Shown in pieces: positions 1 to 8,328 of a DNA stretch of 64,000 nucleotides. The notes beneath the pieces are model-generated. The model was not told where the DNA came from, did no database searches, and saw only the letters and a list, made by a program, of their open reading frames with translations. Position numbers and translations under genes: made by a program. Source of the stretch: CAWFMO01 sp963817065 (lineage in GTDB: Bacteria; Actinomycetota; Thermoleophilia; Solirubrobacterales; 70-9); the NCBI GenBank assembly GCA_963817065.1, contig CAWFMO010000002.1:744001-808000 (forward strand). The letters run 5' to 3'. Every line of letters begins with the position of its first letter. Position 1 is the first letter of the stretch.

Positions 1-1161
1 GGGCTGGTCGAGACCGGCAGGCTGCGGGCGCCCGAGCGCCGCGCGCTGACGCTCCGCGCCCGGCTCGAGGGCGGCGAGACCGCGCTCGGGATGGCGGGCG
101 AGATCGAGGTCGTCCCGTCGACGCCGAGCGAGTGGGGCCGCGAGACCAAGCCGGCGCACGCCTTCCGCCACCAGCCCGTGGTCGCGGTCTGCATGCCGAC
201 CTACCTCCCGCGCCGCGACCTCTTCGAGGCCCAGATCGCCTCGCTCCGCGCCCAGTCCCACTTCGGCTGGTACTGCGTCGTCTGCGACGACGACTCGGGC
301 CCGGCGACGCTGGCGATGATCGAGGAGCTGGTCGGCGACGACGAGCGCTTCTCGATCCGCAGCCACGACCGCCGGCTCGGCTTCTACCGCAACGTCGAGC
401 GGGGGCTCTCCTACGTCTCGCCGGAGGCCGAGCTCGTGGCGCTCGCCGACCAGGACGACCGCTGGCACCCGCACAAGCTCGCCGAGCTGATCGGGGCCCT
501 GAGCCCGGGCCGTGAGGTCGCCTACGGCGACATGCGGGTCGTCGACGGCGACGGCGCGGAGATCGCGCCCAGCTACTGGGCCGCGGTCGGGCGCCGGAAC
601 GAGCACCGCGACATCGCGACGCTGATGGTCTCGAACACGCTGACCGGCGCCAACTCGATCTTCCGCCGCACGCTGCTCGGATCGCTGCTCCCGTTCCCCG
701 AGGCGCCGGGGCCGGTCTTCCACGACCACTGGCTGGCGCTGGTCGGCCTAGCGAGCGGCGAGATCGCGTACCTCGAGCACGCGCTCCAGGACCATGTCCG
801 CCACGGCGGCAACGCGACCGACTCGATCGAGCTCGGCTGGCGCACGGACCCGCGCGCGGTCTACGCCAACGACCTGCTGATGCGCGAGATCTTCGCCCGC
901 ATCCTCGAGCTCCGCTGCGCCGAGTCGCTGAGCCCGGGCAAGCGCAGGGCGCTGCGCCGCTTCACCGGCGCCGAAGAGGGACGGCGCGGACGCGCCGGGA
1001 TCGCGGCGCTCGGGCTGAGCCGCAGGCGGCGAGCATCGACCCTGGGGCTCGAGCACCGGCTGCTCGACGCGCTGCGCTGGAAGCGAGGCGCCGCGGGGTC
1101 AGCCGAGGGCGGCCCGCTGCCGCTGCTCGACCGCCACGGCCGTCCGCCGACCGATACCTAG
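1..1161 (+). CDS. Family 2 glycosyltransferase, 5' end outside window
   Basis: The frame is open from the first base of the window, so the true start lies upstream; the in-frame ATG at 91 is internal. GT-A fold features are visible: the first beta strand (VVAVCMPTYLP), an acidic CDDDSG, then LADQDDRWHP, the DxD-type motif that binds the metal and sugar nucleotide. The family transfers sugars from nucleotide donors at the cytoplasmic face of the membrane. The C-terminal third is Arg-rich and matches nothing I recognise. The gene is followed by a convergent SRPBCC-like gene and sits at the edge of a glycan locus, which suggests surface polysaccharide or glycoprotein assembly. The acceptor and sugar cannot be told from sequence. 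Confidence 0.8.
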   Translation, partial: GLVETGRLRAPERRALTLRARLEGGETALGMAGEIEVVPSTPSEWGRETKPAHAFRHQPVVAVCMPTYLPRRDLFEAQIASLRAQSHFGWYCVVCDDDSGPATLAMIEELVGDDERFSIRSHDRRLGFYRNVERGLSYVSPEAELVALADQDDRWHPHKLAELIGALSPGREVAYGDMRVVDGDGAEIAPSYWAAVGRRNEHRDIATLMVSNTLTGANSIFRRTLLGSLLPFPEAPGPVFHDHWLALVGLASGEIAYLEHALQDHVRHGGNATDSIELGWRTDPRAVYANDLLMREIFARILELRCAESLSPGKRRALRRFTGAEEGRRGRAGIAALGLSRRRRASTLGLEHRLLDALRWKRGAAGSAEGGPLPLLDRHGRPPTDT

Positions 1162-1168
1162 TTGTTGC

Positions 1169-1516
1169 CTATTCGATCCGGTTCGCCTGGCGGCTGAACG
1201 GGCGCTTGGTCGGCGAGGAGAGCCCTTCGAGCATCTCCTCGGCCCAGTCCTCGAAGTTGTCCGGGGCGTCGCCTCGCGCGCTCAGCGAGACCTTGGTGCC
1301 CCAGCCGCTCTCCTCGAGCGCGACCTCGATCTCAGCCGCCTCGTCTTCGAGCGCGGCGGTCCATCCGATCAGGGTCTCCTCTTCGACGTACGTGATCTCG
1401 ACGTCCGCCACACCGCCGAGCAGCAATGCGGACCACTCCCGGAGCAGGTCCGGGCGTTCGAGCATCTCCCACAGCTCGGGCTTCGACTTCACGAGTGTGC
1501 TCTGAGCCGATCTCAC
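1169..1516 (-). CDS. Small SRPBCC-like (START fold) protein
   Basis: A 115-residue reading from a GTG start; the open frame continues far upstream, but only this part has protein-like composition. Repeated acidic strands (VADVEITYVEEETLIGW, then EAAEIEVALEESGWGTKVSL) alternate hydrophobic and charged residues, and a C-terminal helix (NFEDWAEEMLEGL) closes the sequence. This order of strands and a long last helix fits the SRPBCC/polyketide-cyclase fold found in many small actinobacterial proteins, where it binds a hydrophobic ligand. No catalytic residue can be named. It converges on the glycosyltransferase with a seven-base gap. The family call is an inference from pattern, not a clear motif. 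Confidence 0.6.
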   Translation of the reverse strand: MRSAQSTLVKSKPELWEMLERPDLLREWSALLLGGVADVEITYVEEETLIGWTAALEDEAAEIEVALEESGWGTKVSLSARGDAPDNFEDWAEEMLEGLSSPTKRPFSRQANRIE

Positions 1517-1627
1517 GCTGCCGGGTTTCGCCTCCGGGGGCGACCGTCCTGCCCCTGGGCGCGCCCGCTCAGCCCTGAACGGGGGCTTGCATGCGCCGCT
1601 CGCTCCGCTCACTGGCAGAATTGCCGC

Positions 1628-2740
1628 GTGGCCGTGACCAGCGAAACCGAGCTCGCGCGCGATTTCGAGCGCCTGCTCTACGAGAACGCCGAGCGCACCT
1701 GGCGCTCGCTGCGCTGGCTCGGCGTCCCGGTGCGCAAGCTCCCCTCCGACCTCTGGATGCTGCAGGAGATCGTGCTCGAGACCCGGCCCCAGCTCGTGAT
1801 CGAGACCGGCACCGACAGCGGCGGCAGCGCGCTCTTCTTCGCCAGCCTCTTCGACCTGATCGGCGAGGGCGAGGTGATCTCGGTCGATGTCGATCACCAG
1901 AAGGCCCACGACCGCACCCGCGAGCACCCGCGGGTCACGCTGCTCGACGGCAGCTCGACCGAGCCCAAGGTCCTCGACCGCCTCCGCGACGCCGCCGAGG
2001 GCGTGCGCGTGATGGTCAACCTCGACTCCGACCACCGCGCCGCCCACGTCGCCGAGGAGCTGCTGCTGCTCTCCCCGCTCGTCACCCCCGGTTGCTACCT
2101 GATCGTCGAGGACACGATCGTCGACCGCGAGGGGATCGAGGAGGGCTTCGGCAGCGGCCCGGGCGAGGCGCTGCGCGAGTGGCTCGAGACCGAGCCGCCG
2201 TTCGAAGTCGATCCCGACCGCGAGCGGCTCTACGCGACCCTCAATCCGGGCGGATATCTGCGGCGACAGGGCGACGGAGACAAGGTGCCCACTTCGTTGG
2301 CGCTACCACCCGGCACGCCCGCAGGCAAAGCCGAGGACGTGCCGGTGGATGCCGAGGAGATGCCGGTTAGTGGCGAAGCCGTCCACGACCAGCTCCTCTC
2401 GCAGCGACGCGCAATCGAACGCACGGACTTCGAGCTGCGCTCACTCCGTCACGCGACCGAGACGACGCGCGAGCTCGCCGGGCTCCGCGGCGCGCGGATC
2501 GCCGAGCTCGAGGCGAAGCTCGAGCGCGCGGGCGACGGCGGCGCCGGGATCGCCGACCGCGACGCCCAGATCGTCGAGCTCGAGCGCCGGCTGGCCGAGG
2601 TCAACCTGCGGCTCGAGCGGATCAGCTCCAGCCTCCCGCTGCGGATCTGGGGACGGCTCAAGCGGCTGCCGCCGTTCAACCTGATCGCCAAGCGCCGCGC
2701 GGCGCGCTACTGGCGCGAGCTCGAAGCGCGCCGCGGTTAG
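1628..2740 (+). CDS. CmcI-family methyltransferase/hydroxylase with C-terminal coiled coil
   Basis: The first 220 residues match the CmcI / rhamnosyl O-methyltransferase family (cephalosporin hydroxylase family in databases). Seen are LWMLQEIVLETRPQLVIETG, then GTDSGGSALFFA as the SAM-binding loop, VISVDVD at the end of strand 2, VMVNLDSDH and the metal-side YLIVEDTIVD. Members O-methylate sugars or hydroxylate cephalosporins. Residues about 250-330 form a coiled coil (repeated ELEAKLERA and ELERRLAEV heptads), followed by a basic tail that could contact membrane or a partner. The GTG start has CAGAAT at 1616-1621, six bases upstream, and no ribosome binding site, so a leaderless mRNA is likely. 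Next to glycosyltransferases, sugar O-methylation is the best guess. Confidence 0.8.
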   Translation: MAVTSETELARDFERLLYENAERTWRSLRWLGVPVRKLPSDLWMLQEIVLETRPQLVIETGTDSGGSALFFASLFDLIGEGEVISVDVDHQKAHDRTREHPRVTLLDGSSTEPKVLDRLRDAAEGVRVMVNLDSDHRAAHVAEELLLLSPLVTPGCYLIVEDTIVDREGIEEGFGSGPGEALREWLETEPPFEVDPDRERLYATLNPGGYLRRQGDGDKVPTSLALPPGTPAGKAEDVPVDAEEMPVSGEAVHDQLLSQRRAIERTDFELRSLRHATETTRELAGLRGARIAELEAKLERAGDGGAGIADRDAQIVELERRLAEVNLRLERISSSLPLRIWGRLKRLPPFNLIAKRRAARYWRELEARRG

Positions 2741-2743
2741 GCG

Positions 2744-3418
2744 ATGTTCGCCTTCGGCCTCGTCGTCTCCTCGGAGGAGCAGCTGAGCCGCTGGGCGCTG
2801 CCGGGGGTCGTGCTCTGCGCCGGCCCCGACCCGAAGCTGATCGTCCGCCGCGAGGCCGACTGCATCTTCAGCGCCTACAACTCGATCCTCGACGAGGCGC
2901 GAGAGCTCCCCGACCTCGAGGGCGTCCTGCTCCTGCACCAGGACCTCGAGATCGTCGACCCGCGCGCGCTCGACACGCTGCGGACCGCGTTCGCCGACCC
3001 GGAGGTCGCGATCGTCGGCGTCGTCGGCGGGATCGGCGTGCGCGCCATGGGCTGGTGGTTCAGCGACCGCGGGGTCGGCGCCTACGGCTGGGACTGGCTC
3101 GGAGACCCCGACCTCGAGCAGTTCCACGACCCGAGCGACTTCTGGCACTCGCACGTCGAGCGCTCCGCGGACGTCGACGCCGTCGACGGGATGCTGCTCT
3201 GCTTCTCGCCGACCGCGGTCCGCGAGCTGCGCTTCGACGAGCGGCTCGTCCCCGGCTTCCACGGCTACGACACCGACATCTGCTTCGAGGCGCGCAAACG
3301 CGGCTTCCGGGTCCGGACCGAGCGCATCGACGTCGTCCACCACAACCCCTCCGACCTCCCCGACCGCGAGCAGTTCGTGCGCGCGCACGTCGCCTTCGCC
3401 GGCAAGTGGGGGCTCTAG
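2744..3418 (+). CDS. Glycosyltransferase-like protein (Glyco_tranf_2_5 type)
   Basis: A 224-residue GT-A-like protein. It lacks the usual long N-terminal strand-loop of family 2 enzymes but shows VLLLHQDLEIVDP (DxD-like), a central VDAVDGMLLCFSP and FHGYDTDICFEARKRGF, which is the arrangement of the Glyco_tranf_2_5 family. VVHHNPSD follows, as in many sugar transferases where the His sits near the donor phosphate. The ATG lies three bases after the stop of the CmcI-like gene, so the two are almost certainly co-translated and act on the same glycan. Donor and acceptor are unknown. Confidence 0.75.
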   Translation: MFAFGLVVSSEEQLSRWALPGVVLCAGPDPKLIVRREADCIFSAYNSILDEARELPDLEGVLLLHQDLEIVDPRALDTLRTAFADPEVAIVGVVGGIGVRAMGWWFSDRGVGAYGWDWLGDPDLEQFHDPSDFWHSHVERSADVDAVDGMLLCFSPTAVRELRFDERLVPGFHGYDTDICFEARKRGFRVRTERIDVVHHNPSDLPDREQFVRAHVAFAGKWGL

Positions 3419-3433
3419 CGCGATACTGGGCGG

Positions 3434-3841
3434 GTGATGTCGGAGGAGAACGTGGCAACGGTCCGCCGCTGGTTCGCGCGCCTGGGCGAAGGAGACCCCG
3501 CGCCCGAGCTGTGCGACCCCGGGATCGAAATCCGAAACTGGGATGAGTCGCCGGTGCCGGGTCCCTACCACGGACACGATGGCCTGCACAAGTGGTTCCG
3601 CGGTGTCAACGATCCCGACATGGGACTCGAGATCAAGATGTTCGAGCTCGAGGAGGTCGTCGAGATCGATGACGAGCGCCTCCTGACGACCCAGCGCGCG
3701 ACGGGGCGCGGTCGATCCAGTGGCTTCGAGGTCGACCGGCGCTGGGGTTCGATCGTCGGCGTGCGCGACGGGAAGATCGTGTCCGCGTTCGGTTATCCGA
3801 CTCCCGAAGACGCCCGCAAAGCCGCCGGGCTGTCGGAGTAG
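3434..3841 (+). CDS. SnoaL-like / NTF2-fold protein
   Basis: About 135 residues with the N-terminal helix EENVATVRRWFARLGEGD and a curved sheet (IEIRNWDES..., LEIKMFELEEVVEID, RRWGSIVGVRDGKIVSAF) typical of the SnoaL-like NTF2 superfamily. Members are small isomerases, hydrolases or ligand-binding proteins, and the fold alone does not give the reaction. The ORF opens with GTG-ATG; GATACT at 3422-3427 lies six bases before the GTG and there is no ribosome binding site, which favours a leaderless start at the GTG, but the ATG three bases on is equally acceptable. A cupin gene follows 17 bases downstream on the same strand. A second SnoaL-like gene lies at 46438. Confidence 0.75.
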   Translation: MMSEENVATVRRWFARLGEGDPAPELCDPGIEIRNWDESPVPGPYHGHDGLHKWFRGVNDPDMGLEIKMFELEEVVEIDDERLLTTQRATGRGRSSGFEVDRRWGSIVGVRDGKIVSAFGYPTPEDARKAAGLSE

Positions 3842-3858
3842 CGAGCTCCGGGAAGCAC

Positions 3859-4332
3859 ATGACCGATTCCGCTTACGTCTATCTACCGGGGGAGGCTGAG
3901 CTGCGGTGGATGGGCGAGACCTCGACGTACTTCCTCGCCACCGGGGAGCAAACGCAGGGAAGGTTCTGTCTCGTCGATGAACGGGCCGGTCGCGGCGAGA
4001 GCGTGCCGCTGCACAGGCACCCCGACGACATGGAGTCCTTCTACGTCCTGGAGGGTGAGATGACGCTGTTTGTCGGCGATCGGCGCGGCGTGCTCGCCCC
4101 TGCCGGTTCGTTCGCGCACATCCCCGGGGGAACCGTTCACGGTTTCCGCGTCGAGTCGGAGACGGCGCGCTACCTCATCCTCACGACACCCCGCCACGGG
4201 GAGTTCTACCGGGCGATCACCGTTGCGTCTCGAGAGGGAGGCCAACCGCCCGCTGAATCGGTCGAGGGGGCTGTGATCAAACAGGCAAGCCAGGATTACG
4301 GCGTCGAGTTCGTCGGGCCACTTCCAGACTGA
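3859..4332 (+). CDS. Cupin-domain protein (quercetinase-like)
   Basis: A 157-residue single-domain cupin. Motif 1 is PLHRHPDDMESFYVLEG (two His, then Glu as metal ligands) and motif 2 is PGGTVHGFRV with the last His. The two-step spacing and the following C-terminal helix (RHGEFYRAITVASREGGQPP) resemble small quercetin 2,3-dioxygenase-like cupins, but substrates in this family vary widely and many members only bind ligand. It follows the SnoaL-like gene on the same strand. Its last 37 bases overlap the convergent cupin gene on the other strand, so two unrelated-sequence cupins meet tail to tail. Confidence 0.8.
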   Translation: MTDSAYVYLPGEAELRWMGETSTYFLATGEQTQGRFCLVDERAGRGESVPLHRHPDDMESFYVLEGEMTLFVGDRRGVLAPAGSFAHIPGGTVHGFRVESETARYLILTTPRHGEFYRAITVASREGGQPPAESVEGAVIKQASQDYGVEFVGPLPD

Positions 4333-4703
4333 TCGCTGACGTAGACGTTGGACTCGTCCTCGACCATCGTCTGATCGACGTGGTCGTTCGGGTGGATGCT
4401 GACGATCTTCAGGGGGCCATCGCCCTTGTTGGCGAATCCGTGCGGGGTCTGCGGCGGGACGATGACGACGTTGCCTGCGCCGGCTTCGACCTCGGCCCCG
4501 CCGACCGTGAAGGTCCCGACTCCCTCGCGAACGATGAATATCTCCTCGTAGGGGTGGACGTGGAGCGGCACCCTGCGTCCCGGCGGATGGTCGGTGACGA
4601 AGAACGACGTCTGCACGCCGTGGTCCCTTCCCTCGAACCGCGCGGCGGTTTCGCTCAGCGAAAGCTCTGAGAGCGGGATGACCTTGGGCTGGGCGGTCGA
4701 CAT
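4296..4703 (-). CDS. Small cupin-domain protein
   Basis: A 135-residue cupin starting at ATG 4703. Motif 1 is VPLHVHPYEEIFIVREG and motif 2 is VPPQTPHGFANKG, so all four usual metal ligands (His, His, Glu, His) are present. The sequence TSFFVTDHPPGRR before motif 1 is common in small actinobacterial cupins with no assigned reaction. It overlaps the 3' end of the plus-strand cupin by 37 bases. Function beyond metal-dependent beta-barrel chemistry or ligand sensing cannot be assigned. Confidence 0.75.
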   Translation of the reverse strand: MSTAQPKVIPLSELSLSETAARFEGRDHGVQTSFFVTDHPPGRRVPLHVHPYEEIFIVREGVGTFTVGGAEVEAGAGNVVIVPPQTPHGFANKGDGPLKIVSIHPNDHVDQTMVEDESNVYVSDQSGSGPTNSTP

Positions 4704-4717
4704 TGCCCGACCCGGGC

Positions 4718-5107
4718 CTAGCCCGTTACCTGGAAATCGGTGTCGGCCCCGCGGCAGATGTGCCGGTGTTTGCGGTTCTTGAGCAGGCGGCGGGGAGGCA
4801 TCCTGGCGGAGTAGGCGCCGGCGACGATGTCGGGGCCCGAGCTCAGCTGCCAGTTGCCAATGCCGTCGGTCTTCGTGGTTCCGAGCAGGATGTCGTTCGA
4901 GTCGAAGACGCTGACGGGGCGATTGACCAGGCACTCCGGCGCGGTGTGCAGCTCGCCGTGGAAGAAGTTCTTGTTCTTGGTTGCGCCGCTGAGGCTGGTT
5001 AAGAAGCTCCGCTTGTGGGCATCGGGGGCGGCCGGCGCCGCTGCCAGGACTGAGGCGGCCAATGTGGCCACGATCGCGCTCCGAAGGCTGTTTCGACCCC
5101 CGCCCAT
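4718..5107 (-). CDS. Secreted protein with transthyretin-like pattern, function unknown
   Basis: I chose ATG 5107 because it places a normal signal peptide (RNSLRSAIVATLAASVLAA, then APAAPDA as a likely cleavage zone) at the N-terminus and has a GGAG ribosome binding site just upstream; an earlier in-frame start would add 13 residues ahead of it. The mature part of about 100 residues contains NRPVSVFDSNDILLGTTKTD followed by GNWQLSSG and AGAYSARMPPR. This resembles a transthyretin/carboxypeptidase-regulatory beta sandwich, where a loop carries a default value and TTKTDGIGNW closes the sheet. Two Cys (ECL and HIC) could form a disulfide. Probably an exported structural or binding protein. Confidence 0.6.
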   Translation of the reverse strand: MGGGRNSLRSAIVATLAASVLAAAPAAPDAHKRSFLTSLSGATKNKNFFHGELHTAPECLVNRPVSVFDSNDILLGTTKTDGIGNWQLSSGPDIVAGAYSARMPPRRLLKNRKHRHICRGADTDFQVTG

Positions 5108-5168
5108 CGCTCCATTCAAGCGCAAGGAGCGAACTCCCGCTTCCATGCAGGCCTCGACCGCTCGCGCC

Positions 5169-6467
5169 TCACCGGGCTCCCGCTTCGACCCGCTCCTCGT
5201 CGCCGAGGTCGATCTGCTCGTCCGGGCCGCTGCCCTCGACCTGGGTGTCGGCCGCGGGCTTCTGGCGCTGCGAGAAGAGCAGGAACGGGAGCGAGATCGC
5301 GGAGATCACGCCGCTGAATACGTAGGTCGTCGCGTAGCCCCAGGCGTCGGCCGCGCGGCCGAGGCCGGGCTGGGTCGCGACGCCGCCTGCCGAGGCCATC
5401 AGCGAGTCGAAGGAGAGGATCGTCGCGCGCTGCTCGGAGGGGATCATCCCGTTGAGATAGGCCTGGTGGATCGGGCGCGCCGCCGCGAAGAGCAGGCCCC
5501 AGACCACGATCATCCCGACGACGACCCAGAAGCTGTCGAGGATCCCCATCACCAGGAGGCTCACCGAGCTGATGCCGGTGGCGGCGATCAGGGCAGAGGT
5601 TCGGCGGTGGAAGAAGCGGCGGATTCGCGGGGCGGTGATCCCGCCGATGATCTGCGAGCCGGCGACGATCGCCGCCGTCAGCCCCGCGATCCCGTAGGCC
5701 TCGGGGTCGCCCCAGAGCTCGAGCAGGTAGGGCTGGAGGGCGTAGAACGCGTAGATCCCGATCCCGCCGGCGAAGACCGAGGAGACCATCAGCCATTTGA
5801 CCGCCGGTATCCGCCAGCCGTACTCGATCGAGGCGCCGGCGATCGAGCGCATCTCGGAGCGGATGCCTGCGCCGCGCTTGGGCTCGAAGCCGATGTCGTG
5901 CATCCACATGTACGCGAGGACGAACGTGATCGCGAGCACGACCCCGCGCATCACGAACGGCACCCCGAGGCTCGTGAGCTGGGCGATGTAGCCGCCGGCA
6001 ACCGACCCGGTCAGCATCGCGACCCCCATCACGATCTGGCCGCGCCCGAAGACGGTCTCGAGGTCGCCGGTGTAGTCGACCGAGTCGAGCGCGTCGACGA
6101 GCCAGGCCTCGACCGCGCCGGAGAAGAACGTGAACCCGAGCCCGAGCCCGAGCGAGACCAGCGCCCAGGCCCAGAACGGCCCCTCGATCTGCCAGAGCAG
6201 GACGTAGAGCAGGGTCGTGACGATCAGCGTCACGGTGCCGAGCAGGTATGAGAATCGGCGCCCGACCGTGTCGGCGGTGATCCCGGTCGGTACCTCGAAG
6301 ATCAGCATCCCGGCGGTGAAGAAGGCGTTGGCGGCGAAGGCCTCGAGGTTGTTGAGCCCCGCGTCGAGCAGGAAGATCGTGTTGATCCCCCAGATGAACG
6401 AAGCCGCGAGCGTGTTGCCGAAGAGCAGCGTCAGATAGACGCGTTGGATCGAGCGCGGTGTCGGCAA
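5169..6467 (-). CDS. Major facilitator superfamily transporter
   Basis: A 432-residue MFS protein with about 12 hydrophobic segments. TADTVGRRFSYLLG between segments 2 and 3 is the MFS loop signature, and the second half repeats the layout (APRIRRFFHRRTSALIAATG). The short cytoplasmic tail is acidic. It lies three bases downstream of the DrrB-like permease gene and is the last gene of the co-directional minus-strand run, so it is probably co-expressed with the ABC efflux pump. Drug or metabolite export is likely; the substrate is unknown. Confidence 0.85.
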   Translation of the reverse strand: MPTPRSIQRVYLTLLFGNTLAASFIWGINTIFLLDAGLNNLEAFAANAFFTAGMLIFEVPTGITADTVGRRFSYLLGTVTLIVTTLLYVLLWQIEGPFWAWALVSLGLGLGFTFFSGAVEAWLVDALDSVDYTGDLETVFGRGQIVMGVAMLTGSVAGGYIAQLTSLGVPFVMRGVVLAITFVLAYMWMHDIGFEPKRGAGIRSEMRSIAGASIEYGWRIPAVKWLMVSSVFAGGIGIYAFYALQPYLLELWGDPEAYGIAGLTAAIVAGSQIIGGITAPRIRRFFHRRTSALIAATGISSVSLLVMGILDSFWVVVGMIVVWGLLFAAARPIHQAYLNGMIPSEQRATILSFDSLMASAGGVATQPGLGRAADAWGYATTYVFSGVISAISLPFLLFSQRQKPAADTQVEGSGPDEQIDLGDEERVEAGAR

Positions 6468-6470
6468 GGC

Positions 6471-7322
6471 TCAGCTCCTGCTCTGGTACAGGTGCGTCGT
6501 CAGCGGCAGGAAGACCGCTGTCAGGCCGACGGCGACCGCGAGCACGATCGCGATGTCGCTGCCCTCGGCGCCGCCCTGCATCAGCCCGCGCGAGGCGGTG
6601 GCGAGAACCGAGATCGGGTTGGCGTTGACGAACGCCTCCAGTCCCGCGGGCAGCGTCTCCGGCTTGATGAAGACGTTGCTGAGGAAGGTGAGCGGGAAGA
6701 TGCCCATGAAGCCGGCGTTCATCACCGCGTTGGGGGAGCGCAGCAGCAGGCCAAGCGTCGTGAACACCCAGGAGAGGCCGAAGGCGAAGACGACCGTCAG
6801 CCCGATCGCCGCGAGCACGCCGGGGACGCCGGCGTCGGGCCGGAAGCCGAGGATCAGGCCGACGATCACGATCACGGTCCCGGCGATGACGTAGCGGACG
6901 CCGTCGCCGAGCAGCGCGCCGAGCAGCGGCGCCGGGCGCCAGATCGGCAGCGAGCGAAAACGGTCGACGACTCCCTTGGTCAGGTCGGTGTTGACGGCGA
7001 CCCCGGAGTAGACGGTGGTGAAGAGGACCGACATAACGAGGACGCCGGGCAGGATGTAGTCGAGGTACTCGCCGGTCGAGCCTGCGATCGCGCCGCCGAA
7101 GATGTAGGTGAACATGAGCACGAACATCACCGGCGTGATCGTCACGTCGAGGAGCTGCTCGGGGACGTGCTTGACCTTGAGCATCCCGCGCCAGCCGAAG
7201 GTGAGGGCGGCCGAGGCGGCGCCCGCGCGAGCCGGGCGCGGGGTCGAGGAGATCGCCTTGCGGACCGCTTCCTGCTCGGGGCCCGGGGCCTGCGGGGCCT
7301 GGGTCGAGGGTGCCGTGCTCAT
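6471..7322 (-). CDS. ABC-2 type permease, DrrB-like
   Basis: A 283-residue integral membrane protein with six predicted membrane segments and the ABC-2 permease layout: a cytoplasmic N-terminal stretch (residues 1-45), VPEQLLDVTITPVMFVLMFT, a conserved LPGVLVMSVLFTTVYSGVAV, DRFRSLPIWRPAPLLGALLGD and FMGIFPLTFLSNVFI. These are the landmarks of the daunorubicin-resistance DrrB subfamily. Its ATG overlaps the stop codon of the ATPase gene (ATGA), so the two are translationally coupled and form one half-and-half exporter. The likely role is ATP-driven export of a hydrophobic compound. Confidence 0.88.
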   Translation of the reverse strand: MSTAPSTQAPQAPGPEQEAVRKAISSTPRPARAGAASAALTFGWRGMLKVKHVPEQLLDVTITPVMFVLMFTYIFGGAIAGSTGEYLDYILPGVLVMSVLFTTVYSGVAVNTDLTKGVVDRFRSLPIWRPAPLLGALLGDGVRYVIAGTVIVIVGLILGFRPDAGVPGVLAAIGLTVVFAFGLSWVFTTLGLLLRSPNAVMNAGFMGIFPLTFLSNVFIKPETLPAGLEAFVNANPISVLATASRGLMQGGAEGSDIAIVLAVAVGLTAVFLPLTTHLYQSRS

Positions 7323-8311
7323 GCCGCCTCCTCCTTGACCGCGATCGATTCCTCGGGCGTCTGCTCTTCGGCCGGGTGGCCGGTGAGGGCCAGGAACACC
7401 TCGTCGAGGCTCGGCTGGCCCATCGAGAAGTCGGCGATCCTGACCCCCGAGCGGGCGAGCGTCGCCATCGCCTCGGCCGCGCGCTCGGTGTCGGGGCAGG
7501 CGCAGCTGAGCGCCGCCGGGTCCGCGTCGAGCTGGACGCCGCCGAGCTCGGAGATCAGCACCTGCTCGGCCTTCGGCCGCTGCTCGGGATCGAGCAGGCG
7601 GACGTGAAGGGCGCCGGAGCCGACCGACGCCTTGAGCTGGCTCGGCGTTCCCTCGGCGATCACCTTGCCGTGGTCGATCACCGCGATCCCGTCGGCGAGC
7701 CGGTCGGCTTCGTCGAGGTACTGGGTGCAGAGCAGGATCGTCGTCCCCTCGTCGACGAGGGTGCGGACGATGTCCCAGACCTGGTTCCGCGAGCGGGGAT
7801 CGAGGCCGGTCGTCGGCTCGTCGAGGAACATCAGCTCCGGGGTGACGACGATGCTCGCTGCGAGGTCGAGCCGGCGGCGCATCCCGCCGGAGTAGTTCTT
7901 GACCAGGCGTCCGGAGGCCTCGGCGAGGCCGAACGCCTCGAGCAGCTCGGTCGCGCGGTCCTTGGCCCCGGCCCGCTTCAGCCCCAGCAGGCGGGCGATC
8001 AGGATCAGGTTCTCGCGCCCGGTCAGGTCCTCGTCGACCGACGCGAGCTGGCCCGTGAGGCTGACGCCGCTTCGCACCTTGTCCGCCTCGCTGACGATGT
8101 CGTGGCCGAGCACGCGCGCCGTGCCCTCGTCGGGCCGCAGCAGGGTGGCGAGCATCCGGATCGTCGTCGTCTTGCCGGCGCCGTTGGGCCCGAGCACGCC
8201 GTAGACGGAGCCCTTGGGCACCGCGAGGTCGACGCCGTCGACCGCGCGCACGTCCTTGAAGTGTTTGACGAGGCCAGAGGCCTCGATCGCAAGTGGAGCT
8301 TCCATGCTCAT
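7319..8311 (-). CDS. ABC transporter ATP-binding protein, DrrA-like
   Basis: A 330-residue ATPase. Walker A is GPNGAGKTTT, the signature is YSGGMRRRLDLA and Walker B with the catalytic Glu is LMFLDEPTTGLD; the switch region is CTQYLDEADRLAD. The C-terminal 90 residues carry the DrrA-type extension ending in GHPAEEQTPEE. It powers the DrrB-like permease encoded next. TATATC on the minus strand at 8318-8323, six bases before the ATG, suggests that this gene can be transcribed from its own promoter within the operon. The family exports anthracyclines, polyketides or lipids. Confidence 0.9.
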   Translation of the reverse strand: MSMEAPLAIEASGLVKHFKDVRAVDGVDLAVPKGSVYGVLGPNGAGKTTTIRMLATLLRPDEGTARVLGHDIVSEADKVRSGVSLTGQLASVDEDLTGRENLILIARLLGLKRAGAKDRATELLEAFGLAEASGRLVKNYSGGMRRRLDLAASIVVTPELMFLDEPTTGLDPRSRNQVWDIVRTLVDEGTTILLCTQYLDEADRLADGIAVIDHGKVIAEGTPSQLKASVGSGALHVRLLDPEQRPKAEQVLISELGGVQLDADPAALSCACPDTERAAEAMATLARSGVRIADFSMGQPSLDEVFLALTGHPAEEQTPEESIAVKEEAA

Positions 8312-8317
8312 CTCAAG

Positions 8318-8323
8318 GATATA
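8318..8323 (-). promoter_or_regulatory. -10-like hexamer before the DrrA-like gene
   Basis: TATATC on the minus strand, six bases upstream of the ATG, with no ribosome binding site between. This fits an internal promoter giving a leaderless mRNA for the ABC pump genes. Confidence 0.45.
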
Positions 8324-8328
8324 GACGG

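Noticed and set aside
1169..2047. The 292-codon minus-strand frame that contains the SRPBCC-like gene
   Set aside because: Only the last 115 codons look like a protein; the rest is antisense to the CmcI-like gene.
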